From contig NZ_CP080627.1 in assembly GCF_025917315.1 (NCBI RefSeq), positions 868,001-932,000 on the forward strand: 64,000 nucleotides of DNA, in the 5' to 3' direction. Shown piece by piece: positions 53,482-63,628 of this stretch (within the stretch, counting starts at the first letter, position 1; each line of letters opens with the position of its first letter). Below the pieces are notes generated by a model. That model searched no databases, was not told the DNA's origin, and was given only the letters and a program-made list of their open reading frames with translations. A program made the translations under genes and the position numbers. Source of the stretch: Halomonas qaidamensis. GTDB taxonomy: Bacteria > Pseudomonadota > Gammaproteobacteria > Pseudomonadales > Halomonadaceae.

Positions 53482-54726
53482 TTAAGCCGCTTTAGGTAAA
53501 AAGCTCTTGCCGTCTTCCATCGCTTCAACGGCGAAGAAGGCGGCTAATGTCTGGCCGATATCGGCAAAGGTGTCGCGCTCGCCTAGCGGGCCGGGGGCAA
53601 ACCCTGCGCCATGCACCATCACTGGCACATATTCGCGGGTGTGTTCGGTGCCTTCCCAGCTGGGGTCGCAACCGTGGTCGGCGGTGAGTAGCAGCAGGTC
53701 GTCATCGTTCAGTGCGGCAAGCAGTTCCGGCAGGCGGGCATCGAAATGCTCAAGCGCGGCGGCGTAGCCCGGCACGTCACGGCGGTGGCCGTACACCGAA
53801 TCAAAATCAACAAAATTGGTCATGATCATGGTCGGGCGGTCGCTGGATTCTTGAGCGGTGCGTGCTACTTCACTAAGCGTGGCTTCCATCAGCGCATCGT
53901 GACCGCTGGCTTTGATCTTATGGGTAATGCCGCAATGGGCGTAGATATCCGCGATCTTGCCAATCGAGACGACCTCACCGCCCGCATCTGCCAGTTTCTG
54001 CAGCACGGTGGGGCTGGGTGGCTCGACGCTGTAGTCGCGGCGGTTGCCGGTGCGGGCAAAGCTTTTGCTGTCATCGCCAATAAACGGGCGGGCAATCACG
54101 CGGCCAATATTGTAGGGCGCAAGCAGTTCGCGCACGGTTTCGCATAGGGCGTAGAGACGCTCTAAACCAAAGTGTTCCTCATGGGCGGCAATCTGAAACA
54201 CGGAATCTGCTGAGGTATACACAATCGGCTTGCCGCTTTGGACGTGCTCTTCACCCAGGCGGGCGATGATCTCGGTGCCAGAGGCGTGGCAGTTGCCAAT
54301 CACACCAGGCAGATCGGCTTGTTGCACGATTTTTTCCAACAGCTCGGCGGGGAAGCTGTTGGTTTTATCGAGAAAATAGCCCCAGTCAAAGCGTACTGGT
54401 ACGCCAGCAATTTCCCAATGGCCGGAAGGGGTGTCTTTGCCGCTAGAAATCTCTTTGGCGTGGGCGTACGCGCCTTTTAATTGGGTCGGTAGGCTAACGC
54501 CTTCAGCCACGCTTCCTGTTGCATCGCGATGGGCGTGGAACAGCCCAAGCGCCGCCATATTCGGCAGTTTCAGAGGACCTGAGCGTTCAGCGGTATCGGC
54601 GTCACCGCGGGCGCAGGCGGCCGCGATGTGGCCCAGGGTGTCAGCTCCCTGGTCGCCAAACTTGTCAGCGTCGGGAGCGCTACCAATTCCAAACGAATCA
54701 AGGACGACTACAATCGCACGACGCAT
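53482..54726 (-). CDS. deoB: Phosphopentomutase
   Basis: A 414-residue alkaline-phosphatase-fold enzyme that converts (deoxy)ribose 1-phosphate to the 5-phosphate. Metal-binding motifs: [13 protein letters not shown] near residue 6, DTLGH near 31, [10 protein letters not shown] near 165 and [12 protein letters not shown] near 345 with EHTREYVP. Its ATG shares one base with the deoA stop (TAATG), indicating translational coupling. Product feeds DeoC. Confidence 0.96.
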   Translation of the reverse strand: MRRAIVVVLDSFGIGSAPDADKFGDQGADTLGHIAAACARGDADTAERSGPLKLPNMAALGLFHAHRDATGSVAEGVSLPTQLKGAYAHAKEISSGKDTPSGHWEIAGVPVRFDWGYFLDKTNSFPAELLEKIVQQADLPGVIGNCHASGTEIIARLGEEHVQSGKPIVYTSADSVFQIAAHEEHFGLERLYALCETVRELLAPYNIGRVIARPFIGDDSKSFARTGNRRDYSVEPPSPTVLQKLADAGGEVVSIGKIADIYAHCGITHKIKASGHDALMEATLSEVARTAQESSDRPTMIMTNFVDFDSVYGHRRDVPGYAAALEHFDARLPELLAALNDDDLLLLTADHGCDPSWEGTEHTREYVPVMVHGAGFAPGPLGERDTFADIGQTLAAFFAVEAMEDGKSFLPKAA

Positions 54727-56078
54727 TAGGCTTCTCCTCGGAAGGTGTCTTGAAGCAGGGTGTCCGCTACGGCAACGTCTTCGCCAAGGATCATGGCGGC
54801 ACGTAGCTGAGCAGCGGCGCGGTTGGCTGCGTCTTCACTACGGGCGTGGACCATGGCGAGCGGTCGTTGGCTATCGACGCGATCGCCAATCTCGACAATA
54901 TCGCTAAAACCGACGCTGTGATCGACGCTAGCGTCGTTGCGCAGGCGGCCACCGCCTAGCTCGACGACGCTCATACCGACGGCGCGGGTGTCGATGCGCT
55001 GTACGATGCCACTCTGCTCGGGATACACCGGCTGAATGACCGGTGCAGTAGCTAGGTAGCTATCCGAGCGTTCCATAAAGTCGGCGGGGCCGCCCAGCTC
55101 GCGCACCATCCGGGCGAAGACTTCCGCGGCCGCACCTGATGTGAGCGCTTTTTCCAGCTTAGTCAGGGCTTCTTCACGGTTAGCGGCCAACTTACCCGCC
55201 ATCAGCATTTCTACCGCAAGTTCACGAGTAACCTGCATCACACGGCTATCAGAACGTTCGCCGCGCAGCAGGGCTAGGGTCTCGACGATTTCGACCGCGT
55301 TGCCAGCGCAGGGGGCCAGCGGCTGGCTCATGTCGGTGAGTAGGGCCGTGGTCGGCGTGCCGGCCTGGGTCGCCACGTTGGCGATGCTCTTGGCAAGCTC
55401 GCGGGATTTTTCCGGCGTGGGCATAAAGGCGCCGCTGCCAACCTTAACGTCCATCACTAAGGCGTCTAAACCGGAGGCCAGCTTTTTACCTAGAATAGAG
55501 GCGGTAATTAGTGGAATGGATTCCACGGTGGCGGTCACATCACGTACGCCGTAAATGCGTTTATCGGCGGGGGCCAGGTTGCCGGTTTGGCCGATAATCG
55601 CTACACCGGTGGATTTCACCACGCTGCTAAAGCGTTCTGGCGCAGGGTAGGGGTCGTAACCGGGGATCGATTCCAGCTTGTCCAGGGTGCCGCCAGTGTG
55701 GCCAAGGCCACGACCTGAAATCATCGGCACAAACGCGCCGCAGGCGGCGACCCAGGGGCCGAGTACCAACGACACTAGATCACCAACGCCGCCAGTGGAG
55801 TGTTTATCGACAACTGGGCCTGGGAGGTTGAGGGAATCCCACTGCATGACATGGCCGGAGTCTCTGGTCGCTGTGGTCAGTGCAACGACTTCTTCACGGC
55901 TCATGCCATTTAAGAACACCGCCATGGTGAAGGCACCAATCTGGGCATCGCTGATGCGATCATCGGCAATACCCTGCACGAAGGCTTTGATCTCTTCCGC
56001 TGGAAGCGGCTGTTGATCGCGCTTCAGGCGAATCAGTTCCTGAGGCAGGAGAGCGTGATGGGAAGCGGTAGACGACAT
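54726..56078 (-). CDS. deoA: Thymidine phosphorylase
   Basis: A 450-residue enzyme releasing thymine or uracil and deoxyribose 1-phosphate from pyrimidine deoxynucleosides. Typical features: [10 protein letters not shown] near residue 90 and [26 protein letters not shown] near 122 ([11 protein letters not shown]). It overlaps deoC at its start and deoB at its end by one base each (TAATG), so the three are coupled. Confidence 0.96.
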   Translation of the reverse strand: MSSTASHHALLPQELIRLKRDQQPLPAEEIKAFVQGIADDRISDAQIGAFTMAVFLNGMSREEVVALTTATRDSGHVMQWDSLNLPGPVVDKHSTGGVGDLVSLVLGPWVAACGAFVPMISGRGLGHTGGTLDKLESIPGYDPYPAPERFSSVVKSTGVAIIGQTGNLAPADKRIYGVRDVTATVESIPLITASILGKKLASGLDALVMDVKVGSGAFMPTPEKSRELAKSIANVATQAGTPTTALLTDMSQPLAPCAGNAVEIVETLALLRGERSDSRVMQVTRELAVEMLMAGKLAANREEALTKLEKALTSGAAAEVFARMVRELGGPADFMERSDSYLATAPVIQPVYPEQSGIVQRIDTRAVGMSVVELGGGRLRNDASVDHSVGFSDIVEIGDRVDSQRPLAMVHARSEDAANRAAAQLRAAMILGEDVAVADTLLQDTFRGEA

Positions 56079-56884
56079 TAATAACCTCCTTCAGTCGTGG
56101 AGAGTGAGACGCCACTTAACGTATTCAATAAATTACCCAGCAGGCTGGAAGCACCAAACCGGAAGTGTTCAGGCGTTACCCACTGTGGGCCCATAATATT
56201 AGTAGCAAGTGCTAGATACTCGGCTGCTTCTTCAGCGGTGCGCACGCCGCCGGCGGCTTTAAAGCCAACATCTTTTCCGCTGGCTTTAATCACGTTGAGC
56301 ATGATCTCAGCGGCTTCCAGGGTGGCGTTTGTTTCAACCTTACCCGTCGATGTTTTAATAAAGTCTGCGCCACCTTCAATAGCCAGTTCACTGGCACGCT
56401 TGATAAGCGCAGGATCTTTGAGTTCGCCCGATTCAATGATGACTTTTAGCTTTGCTTGGCCGGCGCAGGCGGCTTTGCACATTTCGACCAGCTCAAGGCC
56501 GGTGGCTTCATCGCCTGCCATTAGCGCGCGGTAGGGAAATACCACATCCACTTCATGGGCACCGGAAGCGACGGCGTCGCGGGTTTCACGGGCGGCGCCC
56601 ATGATGTCGTCACCACCGTTAGGAAAATTAGTAACCGTGGCAATTTTAACCTGGTCATTGAGCTTATGAGCGGTTAACGCACGCTGCGCGGTAACCACAA
56701 ATTGGGGATAAACGCATACCGCTGCTGGGTTGCCAAAGGGTGTTTTAACTTGCTGGCAGAGCGCTTCAATCGTGCTATCGGTGTCACTGTCGTTTAGGCT
56801 CGTTAGATCCATGAGGGTGAGTGCTTGGCGGGCAGCTTGGGTAAGTTGGGCTTGAGTGTGCTGAGGAGAGGCAGTCGCAGTCAT
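56078..56884 (-). CDS. deoC: Deoxyribose-phosphate aldolase
   Basis: A 268-residue class I aldolase splitting deoxyribose 5-phosphate to acetaldehyde and glyceraldehyde 3-phosphate. The Schiff-base lysine lies in [11 protein letters not shown] near residue 176-186; other family blocks are VCVYPQF near 57 and [10 protein letters not shown] near 83. The C-terminal GGVRTAEEA lies near 217. It is the first deo enzyme after nupC, with a terminator-like hairpin between. Confidence 0.96.
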   Translation of the reverse strand: MTATASPQHTQAQLTQAARQALTLMDLTSLNDSDTDSTIEALCQQVKTPFGNPAAVCVYPQFVVTAQRALTAHKLNDQVKIATVTNFPNGGDDIMGAARETRDAVASGAHEVDVVFPYRALMAGDEATGLELVEMCKAACAGQAKLKVIIESGELKDPALIKRASELAIEGGADFIKTSTGKVETNATLEAAEIMLNVIKASGKDVGFKAAGGVRTAEEAAEYLALATNIMGPQWVTPEHFRFGASSLLGNLLNTLSGVSLSTTEGGY

Positions 56885-56912
56885 GGAATTCTCACAGATA
56901 AATAAAAGACAA

Positions 56913-56945
56913 AACGGGCACTGCGTAAAAACAGCAGCGCCCGTT
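56913..56945 (-). terminator. Intergenic terminator between nupC and deoC
   Basis: On the minus strand AACGGGCGCTGC (56945-56934) pairs with GCAGTGCCCGTT (56924-56913) over 12 positions including one G-U, then TTGTCTTTTATTT. It likely limits read-through from tsx-nupC into the deo genes, or acts as an attenuator. Confidence 0.75.
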
Positions 56946-56967
56946 GCAAAGGGTCGTACACGCTGCG

Positions 56968-58251
56968 TTAAGCTGTGGCGCTACTCAACGCAATAAAGAA
57001 GCCAGCAATAGAGGCTGACATTAGATTAGAGAGTGTACCGGCTAATACGGCCTTCACGCCAAAACGGGCAATCTCTTTGCGGCGAGTAGGAGCAATACTG
57101 CCTAAACCGCCCAGCAAAATGGCAATGGATGACAGGTTGGCAAAACCACATAATGCAAAGGAAAGAATTGCCATGGTGTGCGGTGTCATCATTTGACCTG
57201 TGGCGGCTACCACCTGTTCCCCATCAATGTAGGGAGCCAAGTTGATAAAGGCTACAAACTCATTCACCACCAGTTTTTGACCTATAAACGAGCCCGCCAG
57301 CGTGGCCTCTTCCCAAGGGACACCAAGTAGAAAGGCAAGCGGTGCAAACAGCCAGCCGAGAATCAGTTCAAGGCTGAGTGATTCAAAGCCAAACCAACCG
57401 CCAATGCCACCTAAAATGCCGTTAATAAGGGCAATTAGCGCAATAAACGCGAGCAGCATGGCACCGACGTTGGCGGCAAGTTTCATGCCTGACGTGGCGC
57501 CCGCTGCCGCTGCATCCAATACGTTGGCCGGTTTATCTTCCTGCTCTTTAAGCTCTTCTTCTACCCTAGAAACACTGTCGCTATCGGTCGCGTCTTGAGT
57601 TTCAGGCATGATCAGCTTGGCAAACAGTAGGCCACCCGGTGCCGCCATAAACGAAGCGGCGACCAAGTATTCCATGGGTATACCCAATGCTGCGTAGCCC
57701 GCCAGTACCGAGCCGGCCACCGATGCCAGGCCACCGCACATCACCGCAAACAGCTGAGAAGGTGTCATACGGGCAATAAACGGACGTACTACTAGAGGCG
57801 CTTCGGTTTGGCCAACAAAGATGTTTGCCGTGGCAGAAAGCGATTCGGTGCGTGAAGTGCCAAGGGCTTTTTGCAGCGCGCCGCCTAAAATCCGAATAAC
57901 CCACTGCATGATGCCTACATAATAAAGTACCGCGATGAGTGACGAGAAAAAGATAATCACGGGGAGTACTTTAATAGCGAAAACAAAGCCGACGTTGTCG
58001 ACATCGGCTAAGCCGCCAAACAGAAAGCCAATACCGTCATTGGCGTAGACCAATACTTGGCTAACGCCGGACGAAATAGCTTGTAAAACTGCTTGGCCAA
58101 AGGGCACATACAGCACAAATGCGCCAATACCCGCCTGAATGGCAAAGGCGCCGAGCACGGTGCGTAGCCGAATCGATTTACGGTCGTAAGAGAAGATAAG
58201 TGCAATGATTACCAGCGTAACCATACCTACCAGGCTCATGATGAGGGTCAT
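56968..58251 (-). CDS. nupC: Nucleoside transporter, CNT (NupC) family
   Basis: A 427-residue inner-membrane nucleoside importer with about nine to ten helices and the two re-entrant loops of the CNT fold. Family features: [19 protein letters not shown] segment near residue 145 (GQTEAPLV), and [20 protein letters not shown] near 375 (substrate-site motif CGFANLSS). GGAAGGTACCCAC precedes the ATG. It takes nucleosides delivered by the Tsx-like outer-membrane channel encoded just upstream to the deo enzymes. Confidence 0.94.
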   Translation of the reverse strand: MTLIMSLVGMVTLVIIALIFSYDRKSIRLRTVLGAFAIQAGIGAFVLYVPFGQAVLQAISSGVSQVLVYANDGIGFLFGGLADVDNVGFVFAIKVLPVIIFFSSLIAVLYYVGIMQWVIRILGGALQKALGTSRTESLSATANIFVGQTEAPLVVRPFIARMTPSQLFAVMCGGLASVAGSVLAGYAALGIPMEYLVAASFMAAPGGLLFAKLIMPETQDATDSDSVSRVEEELKEQEDKPANVLDAAAAGATSGMKLAANVGAMLLAFIALIALINGILGGIGGWFGFESLSLELILGWLFAPLAFLLGVPWEEATLAGSFIGQKLVVNEFVAFINLAPYIDGEQVVAATGQMMTPHTMAILSFALCGFANLSSIAILLGGLGSIAPTRRKEIARFGVKAVLAGTLSNLMSASIAGFFIALSSATA

Positions 58252-58284
58252 GTGGGTACCTTCCGAGCGTGTGAAGTGGAGCGA

Positions 58285-59127
58285 TTACAGCAAGTTTAGC
58301 TTGATGGAGTAAATCATCGCGTTTTGATAAGCGTTCGGGGTACCCAGTTTGTTCTCTGAGTAGCGATACTGCACGCCAGTGGTAATTAAGTCAGAAGGAT
58401 GCCACCACAAGCTAAGCGCGCCGTTGGTGCCCACACTACCTGCGGTGCCGTTTACGTAGTTTTGTTCCAGGTACTCATTGTCACGACCAAAGGTCTGTTC
58501 ATGCCAATTGGTAACGCTGAAGTTCTGGTTTAATGCGGTAAAGTCGTAACCTGCTACCCAGCCTGCCATGTAGCCGTTCATGCCGGTATAGCCATCGCTT
58601 TGTACCCGTGCGGCACCAATAAACGGTTTGAACCATAGGCCGTTGTCGAACGTCGTGCGGTAGCCGAGGCCGAGAATTTGATCCTGCTCGCGGGCGTTGA
58701 AACCATAATCGCGGAAATCGTACAGGTGGGCGTAGATCGATAGCGGGCTGTCGCCTAAATAGATATGCGAGGTGACTTTTCCTGCGGTACGAAAGTTGTC
58801 TTTACCACCGCTCGATTCGTCAAACTGGTCATTAGTCGGATTCTCGAAATCGAAGAAGCCGTAAAATTCACCCCAGCTAAAGCCAACGCCGCCTTCGATT
58901 TCAACGAAGGTAAAATCGCTTTTTGCTGCATTATTCGCGGTGCGTGCCTCAGTGCCATTCGACCAGTCTAGGTAATTGACTGACACGTTGGCAAACGACC
59001 ACAGGCGGTCAAGGGGTTGCGGCTGACTATCGCCTGCGAATACCGGGGTTGCCAGTATAGAACTTGCTAGTAAAACGCCAGCGCCAAGCGTGACGAAAGG
59101 GGAACGTGAAGGGGTTTGAGCAGTCAT
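58285..59127 (-). CDS. tsx: Tsx/OmpK-family nucleoside-specific outer membrane channel
   Basis: A 280-residue outer-membrane beta barrel with a signal peptide (about residues 1-31, TPVFAG). The OmpK/Tsx family is recognised from WSFANVSVNYLDWSN near residue 43 and FYGFFDFENP near 87, and a beta-strand C-terminus. It ends in Leu rather than the more usual Phe. It passes nucleosides across the outer membrane. First gene of the salvage transcription unit; two DeoR-type operators lie 47-83 bases upstream of its ATG. Confidence 0.9.
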   Translation of the reverse strand: MTAQTPSRSPFVTLGAGVLLASSILATPVFAGDSQPQPLDRLWSFANVSVNYLDWSNGTEARTANNAAKSDFTFVEIEGGVGFSWGEFYGFFDFENPTNDQFDESSGGKDNFRTAGKVTSHIYLGDSPLSIYAHLYDFRDYGFNAREQDQILGLGYRTTFDNGLWFKPFIGAARVQSDGYTGMNGYMAGWVAGYDFTALNQNFSVTNWHEQTFGRDNEYLEQNYVNGTAGSVGTNGALSLWWHPSDLITTGVQYRYSENKLGTPNAYQNAMIYSIKLNLL

Positions 59128-59173
59128 GAAAGCCTCAACAAGGTTTGTTATGGGTCGTGTGGGCTGGCGGTGA

Positions 59174-59189
59174 TGTTAAAATTATAACA
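59174..59189. promoter_or_regulatory. DeoR-type operator 1
   Basis: TGTTAAAATTATAACA has the exact half-sites and six-base spacer of the E. coli DeoR operator TGTTAGAATACTAACA. Lies upstream of tsx, next to a second copy. Confidence 0.8.
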
Positions 59190-59194
59190 TTGAG

Positions 59195-59210
59195 TGTTAT
59201 TTTTTTAACG
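59195..59210. promoter_or_regulatory. DeoR-type operator 2
   Basis: TGTTATTTTTTTAACG matches the same TGTTA-N6-TAACA pattern with one base changed. Its centre is 21 bp from operator 1, two helical turns, so both face the same side of the DNA. The rest of the gap (59211-59388) shows nothing else distinct. Confidence 0.7.
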
Positions 59211-59388
59211 TTGATTTGCAAGTATTACGACATCAACGCTATGTATATGTGATATGAATCTCACATGGCCGCAAGGCAGTGTATGGCAGTGGAAATATCA
59301 TGAGGGCTGGCCCAGCATAGGTTTTGAATAGCCGCTAAGCGCTGATAGCAAATAACATCTGAACTTGGGATTAAAGGAGAGGTTTGCC

Positions 59389-60156
59389 ATGAATGACCGA
59401 AGCGCTCAGCGTTTGGCAAGGTTGCAAGAAGCGCTTGCCAGTGGGGGAACATTGCATCTACGCGATGCTGCTGAGCTGTGTGGTGTTTCTGAAATGACGA
59501 TCCGTCGGGACGTTACTACGCAACCTTCGACGATTAGCTTATTGGGCGGTCGGTTAGTCATGGCAAGCTACCCTGGCGTAACGCCGGTGTACGATCTGAC
59601 TGAACAGCAGGCGAGCCACTATCAAATTAAGCACCGCCTTTGTCAGCGAGTTGCTAGCTTGATTGAAGAGGGCGATACACTTTTTATCGACTGCGGTTCA
59701 ACGCTAATTCCGTTGCTTAGCCAGCTTAGCCATTTCCGCGAGCTGACTGTGGTGACGTATGCCCTTAACGTGGCAAATGCAGTAGCCGCGTTGCCGAATG
59801 TGCGGTTAGTGCTGCTAGGGGGGCTGTTTTATGCTTCGTCGCAATCGTTTGGCAGTGATGGTATGCGTACTGCTATTGAGCGTTTAGGCATTAATAAAGC
59901 ACTGATCTCTGCGGCGGGGGTAGATTGCGAAAGGGGGGTTAGCTGTTTCCATTTTCACGAAGTGGCGCCAAAACAGGCCGCCATTGCGACTGCTATGCAG
60001 CGCCTATTGATTGTCGATGCCAGTAAATTTGGTTTAGTGCGTCCTGCCTATTTTGCCGCGTTATCCGATTTCGACATTGTCGTAACCGACGATGAGCATG
60101 CACCTAAATTGCTTGATTGCCTTCCTCGGGCATCACTAAGCGTGACGGTTGCCTAA
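59389..60156 (+). CDS. deoR: Deoxyribose operon repressor DeoR
   Basis: A 255-residue repressor. N-terminal helix-turn-helix (LHLRDAAELCGVSEMTIRRD at residues 21-40) is very close to E. coli DeoR, followed by the DeoR/GlpR-type effector domain (FIDCGSTLIPLL near 103, VVDASKFGLVRPA-type near 213). Deoxyribose 5-phosphate is the inducer in E. coli. Start taken at 59389, with AAAGGAGAGGTTTGCC upstream; an in-frame ATG eight codons earlier is unlikely. Divergent from the tsx-nupC-deo genes it presumably represses, with two matching operators between. Confidence 0.92.
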   Translation: MNDRSAQRLARLQEALASGGTLHLRDAAELCGVSEMTIRRDVTTQPSTISLLGGRLVMASYPGVTPVYDLTEQQASHYQIKHRLCQRVASLIEEGDTLFIDCGSTLIPLLSQLSHFRELTVVTYALNVANAVAALPNVRLVLLGGLFYASSQSFGSDGMRTAIERLGINKALISAAGVDCERGVSCFHFHEVAPKQAAIATAMQRLLIVDASKFGLVRPAYFAALSDFDIVVTDDEHAPKLLDCLPRASLSVTVA

Positions 60157-60409
60157 CCTCTTACGATAGCAGCGTTAAATCGTAAGTCGCCGGACTTCTG
60201 CTATCTTTAGTGCTAACCGTGATGGCGTTTAGTGAACGGTCAAACAGATGCCCGCCAGTTGGCGGCCATTATTGTTGTATAGCTGCGCTTCAGATGTTGG
60301 CTCAGCTGATAACGCATACGCACAAAAACAACAAAGCGGACGAAGGTTGAGACTTGGCATCCTTCGTCTTAATTCTGGCGATACTCGTCCTGGTGGTAGG
60401 GGGCTCGTT

Positions 60410-61333
60410 ATGGATCATGCAGCATCCGCATCTCAACATGATGATCGATTAGTTGTGGCGCCCAGCCGTTGGCGCGACCTGCTGGCGCTAACCAAGCCAG
60501 GGATCATTGGTGGCAATTTGATCGCAACGCTCGGCGGCTATTTTTTAGCCGCTCATGGAACATTCGATTGGATAACGTTTGCTGCTGTTATGGTGGGCAT
60601 TGCCCTGGTCATCGCGTCTGGCTGTGCCTGCAATAATGTTATAGACCGCGATATTGATGCGCTAATGGCGCGCACTCGCCATCGCCCTCTGGCTAAAGGA
60701 CGTGTCTCTATTACCCAAGCGCTAGGTGTGTCGGCGCTGCTTGGGGTAGCGGGTGTGGTGTGTTTGGCTTTGGGTACCAATGGCTTGACGGTGGCATTAG
60801 CGGTGATCGGCTGGGGGGTTTACGTAGGGCTGTATAGCCTCTATATGAAACGGCACTCTGAATACGGCACGCTGGTGGGTAGTCTTTCTGGGGCAATGCC
60901 GCCGGTCGTGGGTTACTGTGCGGTGACAGGGCAGTTTGATAGCGGTGCTTTCATGCTACTGGTCATCTTTTGTCTGTGGCAGATGCCGCACTCTTATGCG
61001 ATTGCGATTTTTCGTTATGCGGACTACCGGCGTGCCTCGATCCCTGTTCTACCGGTAGTGCATGGTATTAAACGAGCCAAGCATCATATTCTTGGCTATA
61101 TCATTGCGTTTATTCCTGCCTCACTGGCACTGGTACTGGCAAGCCAAGCGGGCGCCGGCTACCTGTTCGTGGCCTTGGCAATGGGGGGCTACTGGCTTTA
61201 CTTAGCATTATGTGGCTTTCGACTGGGTGATGACGTGCGCTGGGCTAAAAAGGTGTTTGGCGTGTCCATCCTGACTATTACCGCCATGAGCCTAGTCATG
61301 GTGTTGGAAGCCATGGTGCCGATGTGGGCGTGA
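60410..61333 (+). CDS. cyoE: Protoheme IX farnesyltransferase (heme o synthase)
   Basis: A 307-residue membrane enzyme of the UbiA family that adds a farnesyl group to heme b. Eight to nine helices; the first aspartate-rich motif NNVIDRDIDALMART lies near residue 79 and the second region FRYADYRRASIPVLPV near 203. Start taken at 60410 after GGGGGCTCGTT; the open frame extends to 60248 without support. No terminal oxidase genes are beside it here, and the 253 bases upstream (60157-60409) hold no other feature. Ends at a strong terminator. Confidence 0.92.
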   Translation: MDHAASASQHDDRLVVAPSRWRDLLALTKPGIIGGNLIATLGGYFLAAHGTFDWITFAAVMVGIALVIASGCACNNVIDRDIDALMARTRHRPLAKGRVSITQALGVSALLGVAGVVCLALGTNGLTVALAVIGWGVYVGLYSLYMKRHSEYGTLVGSLSGAMPPVVGYCAVTGQFDSGAFMLLVIFCLWQMPHSYAIAIFRYADYRRASIPVLPVVHGIKRAKHHILGYIIAFIPASLALVLASQAGAGYLFVALAMGGYWLYLALCGFRLGDDVRWAKKVFGVSILTITAMSLVMVLEAMVPMWA

Positions 61334-61374
61334 TACTTCGCCGCTCATTGAACGATAAATTCTGACGCTGAACC

Positions 61375-61416
61375 TAAAACGCCCCGAACAGCTCATTATC
61401 TGTTCGGGGCGTTTTA
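61375..61416. terminator. Bidirectional terminator between cyoE and pta
   Basis: TAAAACGCCCCGAACAG (61375-61391) and CTGTTCGGGGCGTTTTA (61400-61416) are a perfect 17-bp inverted repeat around an eight-base loop, between convergent genes; A- and T-rich flanks allow use in both directions. Confidence 0.92.
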
Positions 61417-61444
61417 GTAGTGCGTACAAAGAGTGGCTAGTGGC

Positions 61445-63628
61445 CTAGCTTTCCCGCTGGCTCGCCTGAATCGCGGTGAGTGCAATGGTGTAAACGATAT
61501 CGTCGACCATGGCACCGCGGGAAAGATCGTTAACCGGCTTGTTCAAGCCTTGCAGCATCGGGCCTACACTGACCACACGAGCGCTACGCTGTACGGCTTT
61601 ATAAGTGGTGTTACCTGTGTTCAGGTCGGGGAAAACAAACACCGTTGCTTTGCCCGCAACAGGGGAGTCTGGGGCTTTTTGCTTGCCAACACTCTCAATA
61701 GCGGCTGCATCGTATTGCAAAGGACCGTCGATCGCGAGATGTGGAGCGCGCTCTTTGGCAATGCGGGTAGCTTCGCGCACTTTATCAACATCGGCACCTG
61801 TGCCGGAATCACCGGTGGAGTAGCTGATCATGGCGACACGCGGTTCAATACCAAACGCTTCTGCCGAACGAGCGCTTTGAATAGCGATTTCTGCCAGTGT
61901 TTCTGCGTCTGGATCAGGATTAACCGCGCAATCTCCGTAGACCACAACTTGTTCCGGCAATAACATAAAGAAGATCGATGATACTTGATTATATTCCGGT
62001 GCAGTTTTGATCAACTGGAAGGCTGGGCGCACGGTATTGGCAGTGGTGTGTACCGCACCGGATACAAGGCCATCGACTTCATCTAACTGCAGCATCATGG
62101 TGCCAAGTACCACGTTGTCCTGCAGCTGACCTTCAGCAGTGAGTTCATTTAGCTTGCCGCGCCGGCGTTCGACCATAGGGCTAATATATTTTGCTCGGGT
62201 ACTTTCAGGGTCGATAATAGTTAGCGTATCTGGCAGCGTCAGGCCGCGATGACGGGCAACGTTTTCAATATCGTCGCGCTTGCCGAGCAGCACGCAGTCG
62301 GCAATACCACGGCGCTGACACACAATCGCGGCTTCAATGGTGCGTGGCTCATCGCCTTCAGGCAACACAATGCGCTTCTTGGCCTGCTGGGCAAGCTTAA
62401 CGAGCTGGTGACGAAACGCTGACGGCGACAGGCGGTGAATGTAGCCACGGCTGAGCTTCGCTTTTAGCCACTCTAAATCCATGTGGGCAGCCACATAACG
62501 TGCCACCTGTTCGGCACGCTCGAAATCATCCATAGGGATTTCGCGGCTGAGTTGGCTGAGGTTCTGGGCAGTGGTTAGGCTGTCAGTCTCTACTACCAGA
62601 ACCGGAAGGCCGGTTTTAAGCGCCGGGCGGCACATTTCAATCATGTTGTCGTTAGGCAGGAAGCCATTAGTTAACAGTACGCCTGCTAGCTGGGTGCCGT
62701 TCATGGTGGCCAGCGCGGATGCTAGTATCACATCATCACGGTCACCAGAGGCGACGACCAAGCTGCCCGGTTTGAAAATATGCAGTGCGTTGGCGGCACT
62801 GCGCGCGCACAGGCTGGTAGAAAGCACGCGGCGGCTAATGGCTTCCCCTTCATTGAGCATGGTGGCATTCAGCGCCCGCGCAACATCTAAAGTGCGCGGT
62901 GCGCTCAGGGTATTGCTGTAAGGCACCACGCCAATCAGATGAAAACTGTCGGTTGCTAGCGCTGGTGAATAGCGGCGCAGTTCATTGAGTATTGGCTCTT
63001 CAAGGTGGGGTTTAATTGTGCCAGGTGCTGCAGAAAGATCGTCTTCCTGCCCATAGGGCAGGTTTTTCATGCGCATTAAAATGCCGCCCAGCGTGCGACT
63101 GGAACTAACACCGCCAAAGCTTCTGGCATGCATATCCAGCTCTTCGGCAAGCTGTTGCGGTTCGTTTAAATCACCAGTACCGACCAGGATGATACGTGCA
63201 TTCAGGGCGTCGGCGAGTTGGGCATTGGTTTGGGTCGCATAGGTGGTGTGTTGGGTAGGAACAACGCCCTCCACCACGACTAAGTCTAAGGCGCTGCCGT
63301 CTCGGTAGGCCTGTTGGGTGACCTGCTCAAAGAGCTCAACGACGTTTTCCATCAGCTCATCGGTTTGATCATCGCGTAGTAAACGTTCAAGCCGTGCCTG
63401 GGAAATAGGTGAGGGCGGGCGTTGATTCAGCGTACGCGACACCAGCGCCGTTGAACGGTCCAGTCCTGGGCCGTTTAGCTCATTTTGCATAAATGGCTTT
63501 AAAAAGCCGGCTTTCAGGCCGATGGTATCCAGCGCTTGAATTAACCCTAGGCAAGCGGAGGTTAACCCAGCTCCCATGCTAGTAGGCACCAGTAAGATAG
63601 CCTGGGGCTGCTCGGTAGCGTTGTTCAT
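61445..63628 (-). CDS. pta: Phosphate acetyltransferase, long form
   Basis: A 727-residue enzyme interconverting acetyl-CoA and acetyl phosphate. N-terminal P-loop-like domain (residues 1-215, VPTSMGAGLTSA at 10-21 in place of a strict P-loop), a DRTGG domain near 230-350, and the catalytic PTA domain from about 390 (RIVLPEGDEPRTIEAA, GDCAVNPDPDAE near 568, VFVFPDLNTGN near 660). Long forms are typical of enteric and related gammaproteobacteria. Its ATG overlaps the ackA stop (ATGA), so the two are coupled. Confidence 0.95.
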   Translation of the reverse strand: MNNATEQPQAILLVPTSMGAGLTSACLGLIQALDTIGLKAGFLKPFMQNELNGPGLDRSTALVSRTLNQRPPSPISQARLERLLRDDQTDELMENVVELFEQVTQQAYRDGSALDLVVVEGVVPTQHTTYATQTNAQLADALNARIILVGTGDLNEPQQLAEELDMHARSFGGVSSSRTLGGILMRMKNLPYGQEDDLSAAPGTIKPHLEEPILNELRRYSPALATDSFHLIGVVPYSNTLSAPRTLDVARALNATMLNEGEAISRRVLSTSLCARSAANALHIFKPGSLVVASGDRDDVILASALATMNGTQLAGVLLTNGFLPNDNMIEMCRPALKTGLPVLVVETDSLTTAQNLSQLSREIPMDDFERAEQVARYVAAHMDLEWLKAKLSRGYIHRLSPSAFRHQLVKLAQQAKKRIVLPEGDEPRTIEAAIVCQRRGIADCVLLGKRDDIENVARHRGLTLPDTLTIIDPESTRAKYISPMVERRRGKLNELTAEGQLQDNVVLGTMMLQLDEVDGLVSGAVHTTANTVRPAFQLIKTAPEYNQVSSIFFMLLPEQVVVYGDCAVNPDPDAETLAEIAIQSARSAEAFGIEPRVAMISYSTGDSGTGADVDKVREATRIAKERAPHLAIDGPLQYDAAAIESVGKQKAPDSPVAGKATVFVFPDLNTGNTTYKAVQRSARVVSVGPMLQGLNKPVNDLSRGAMVDDIVYTIALTAIQASQRES

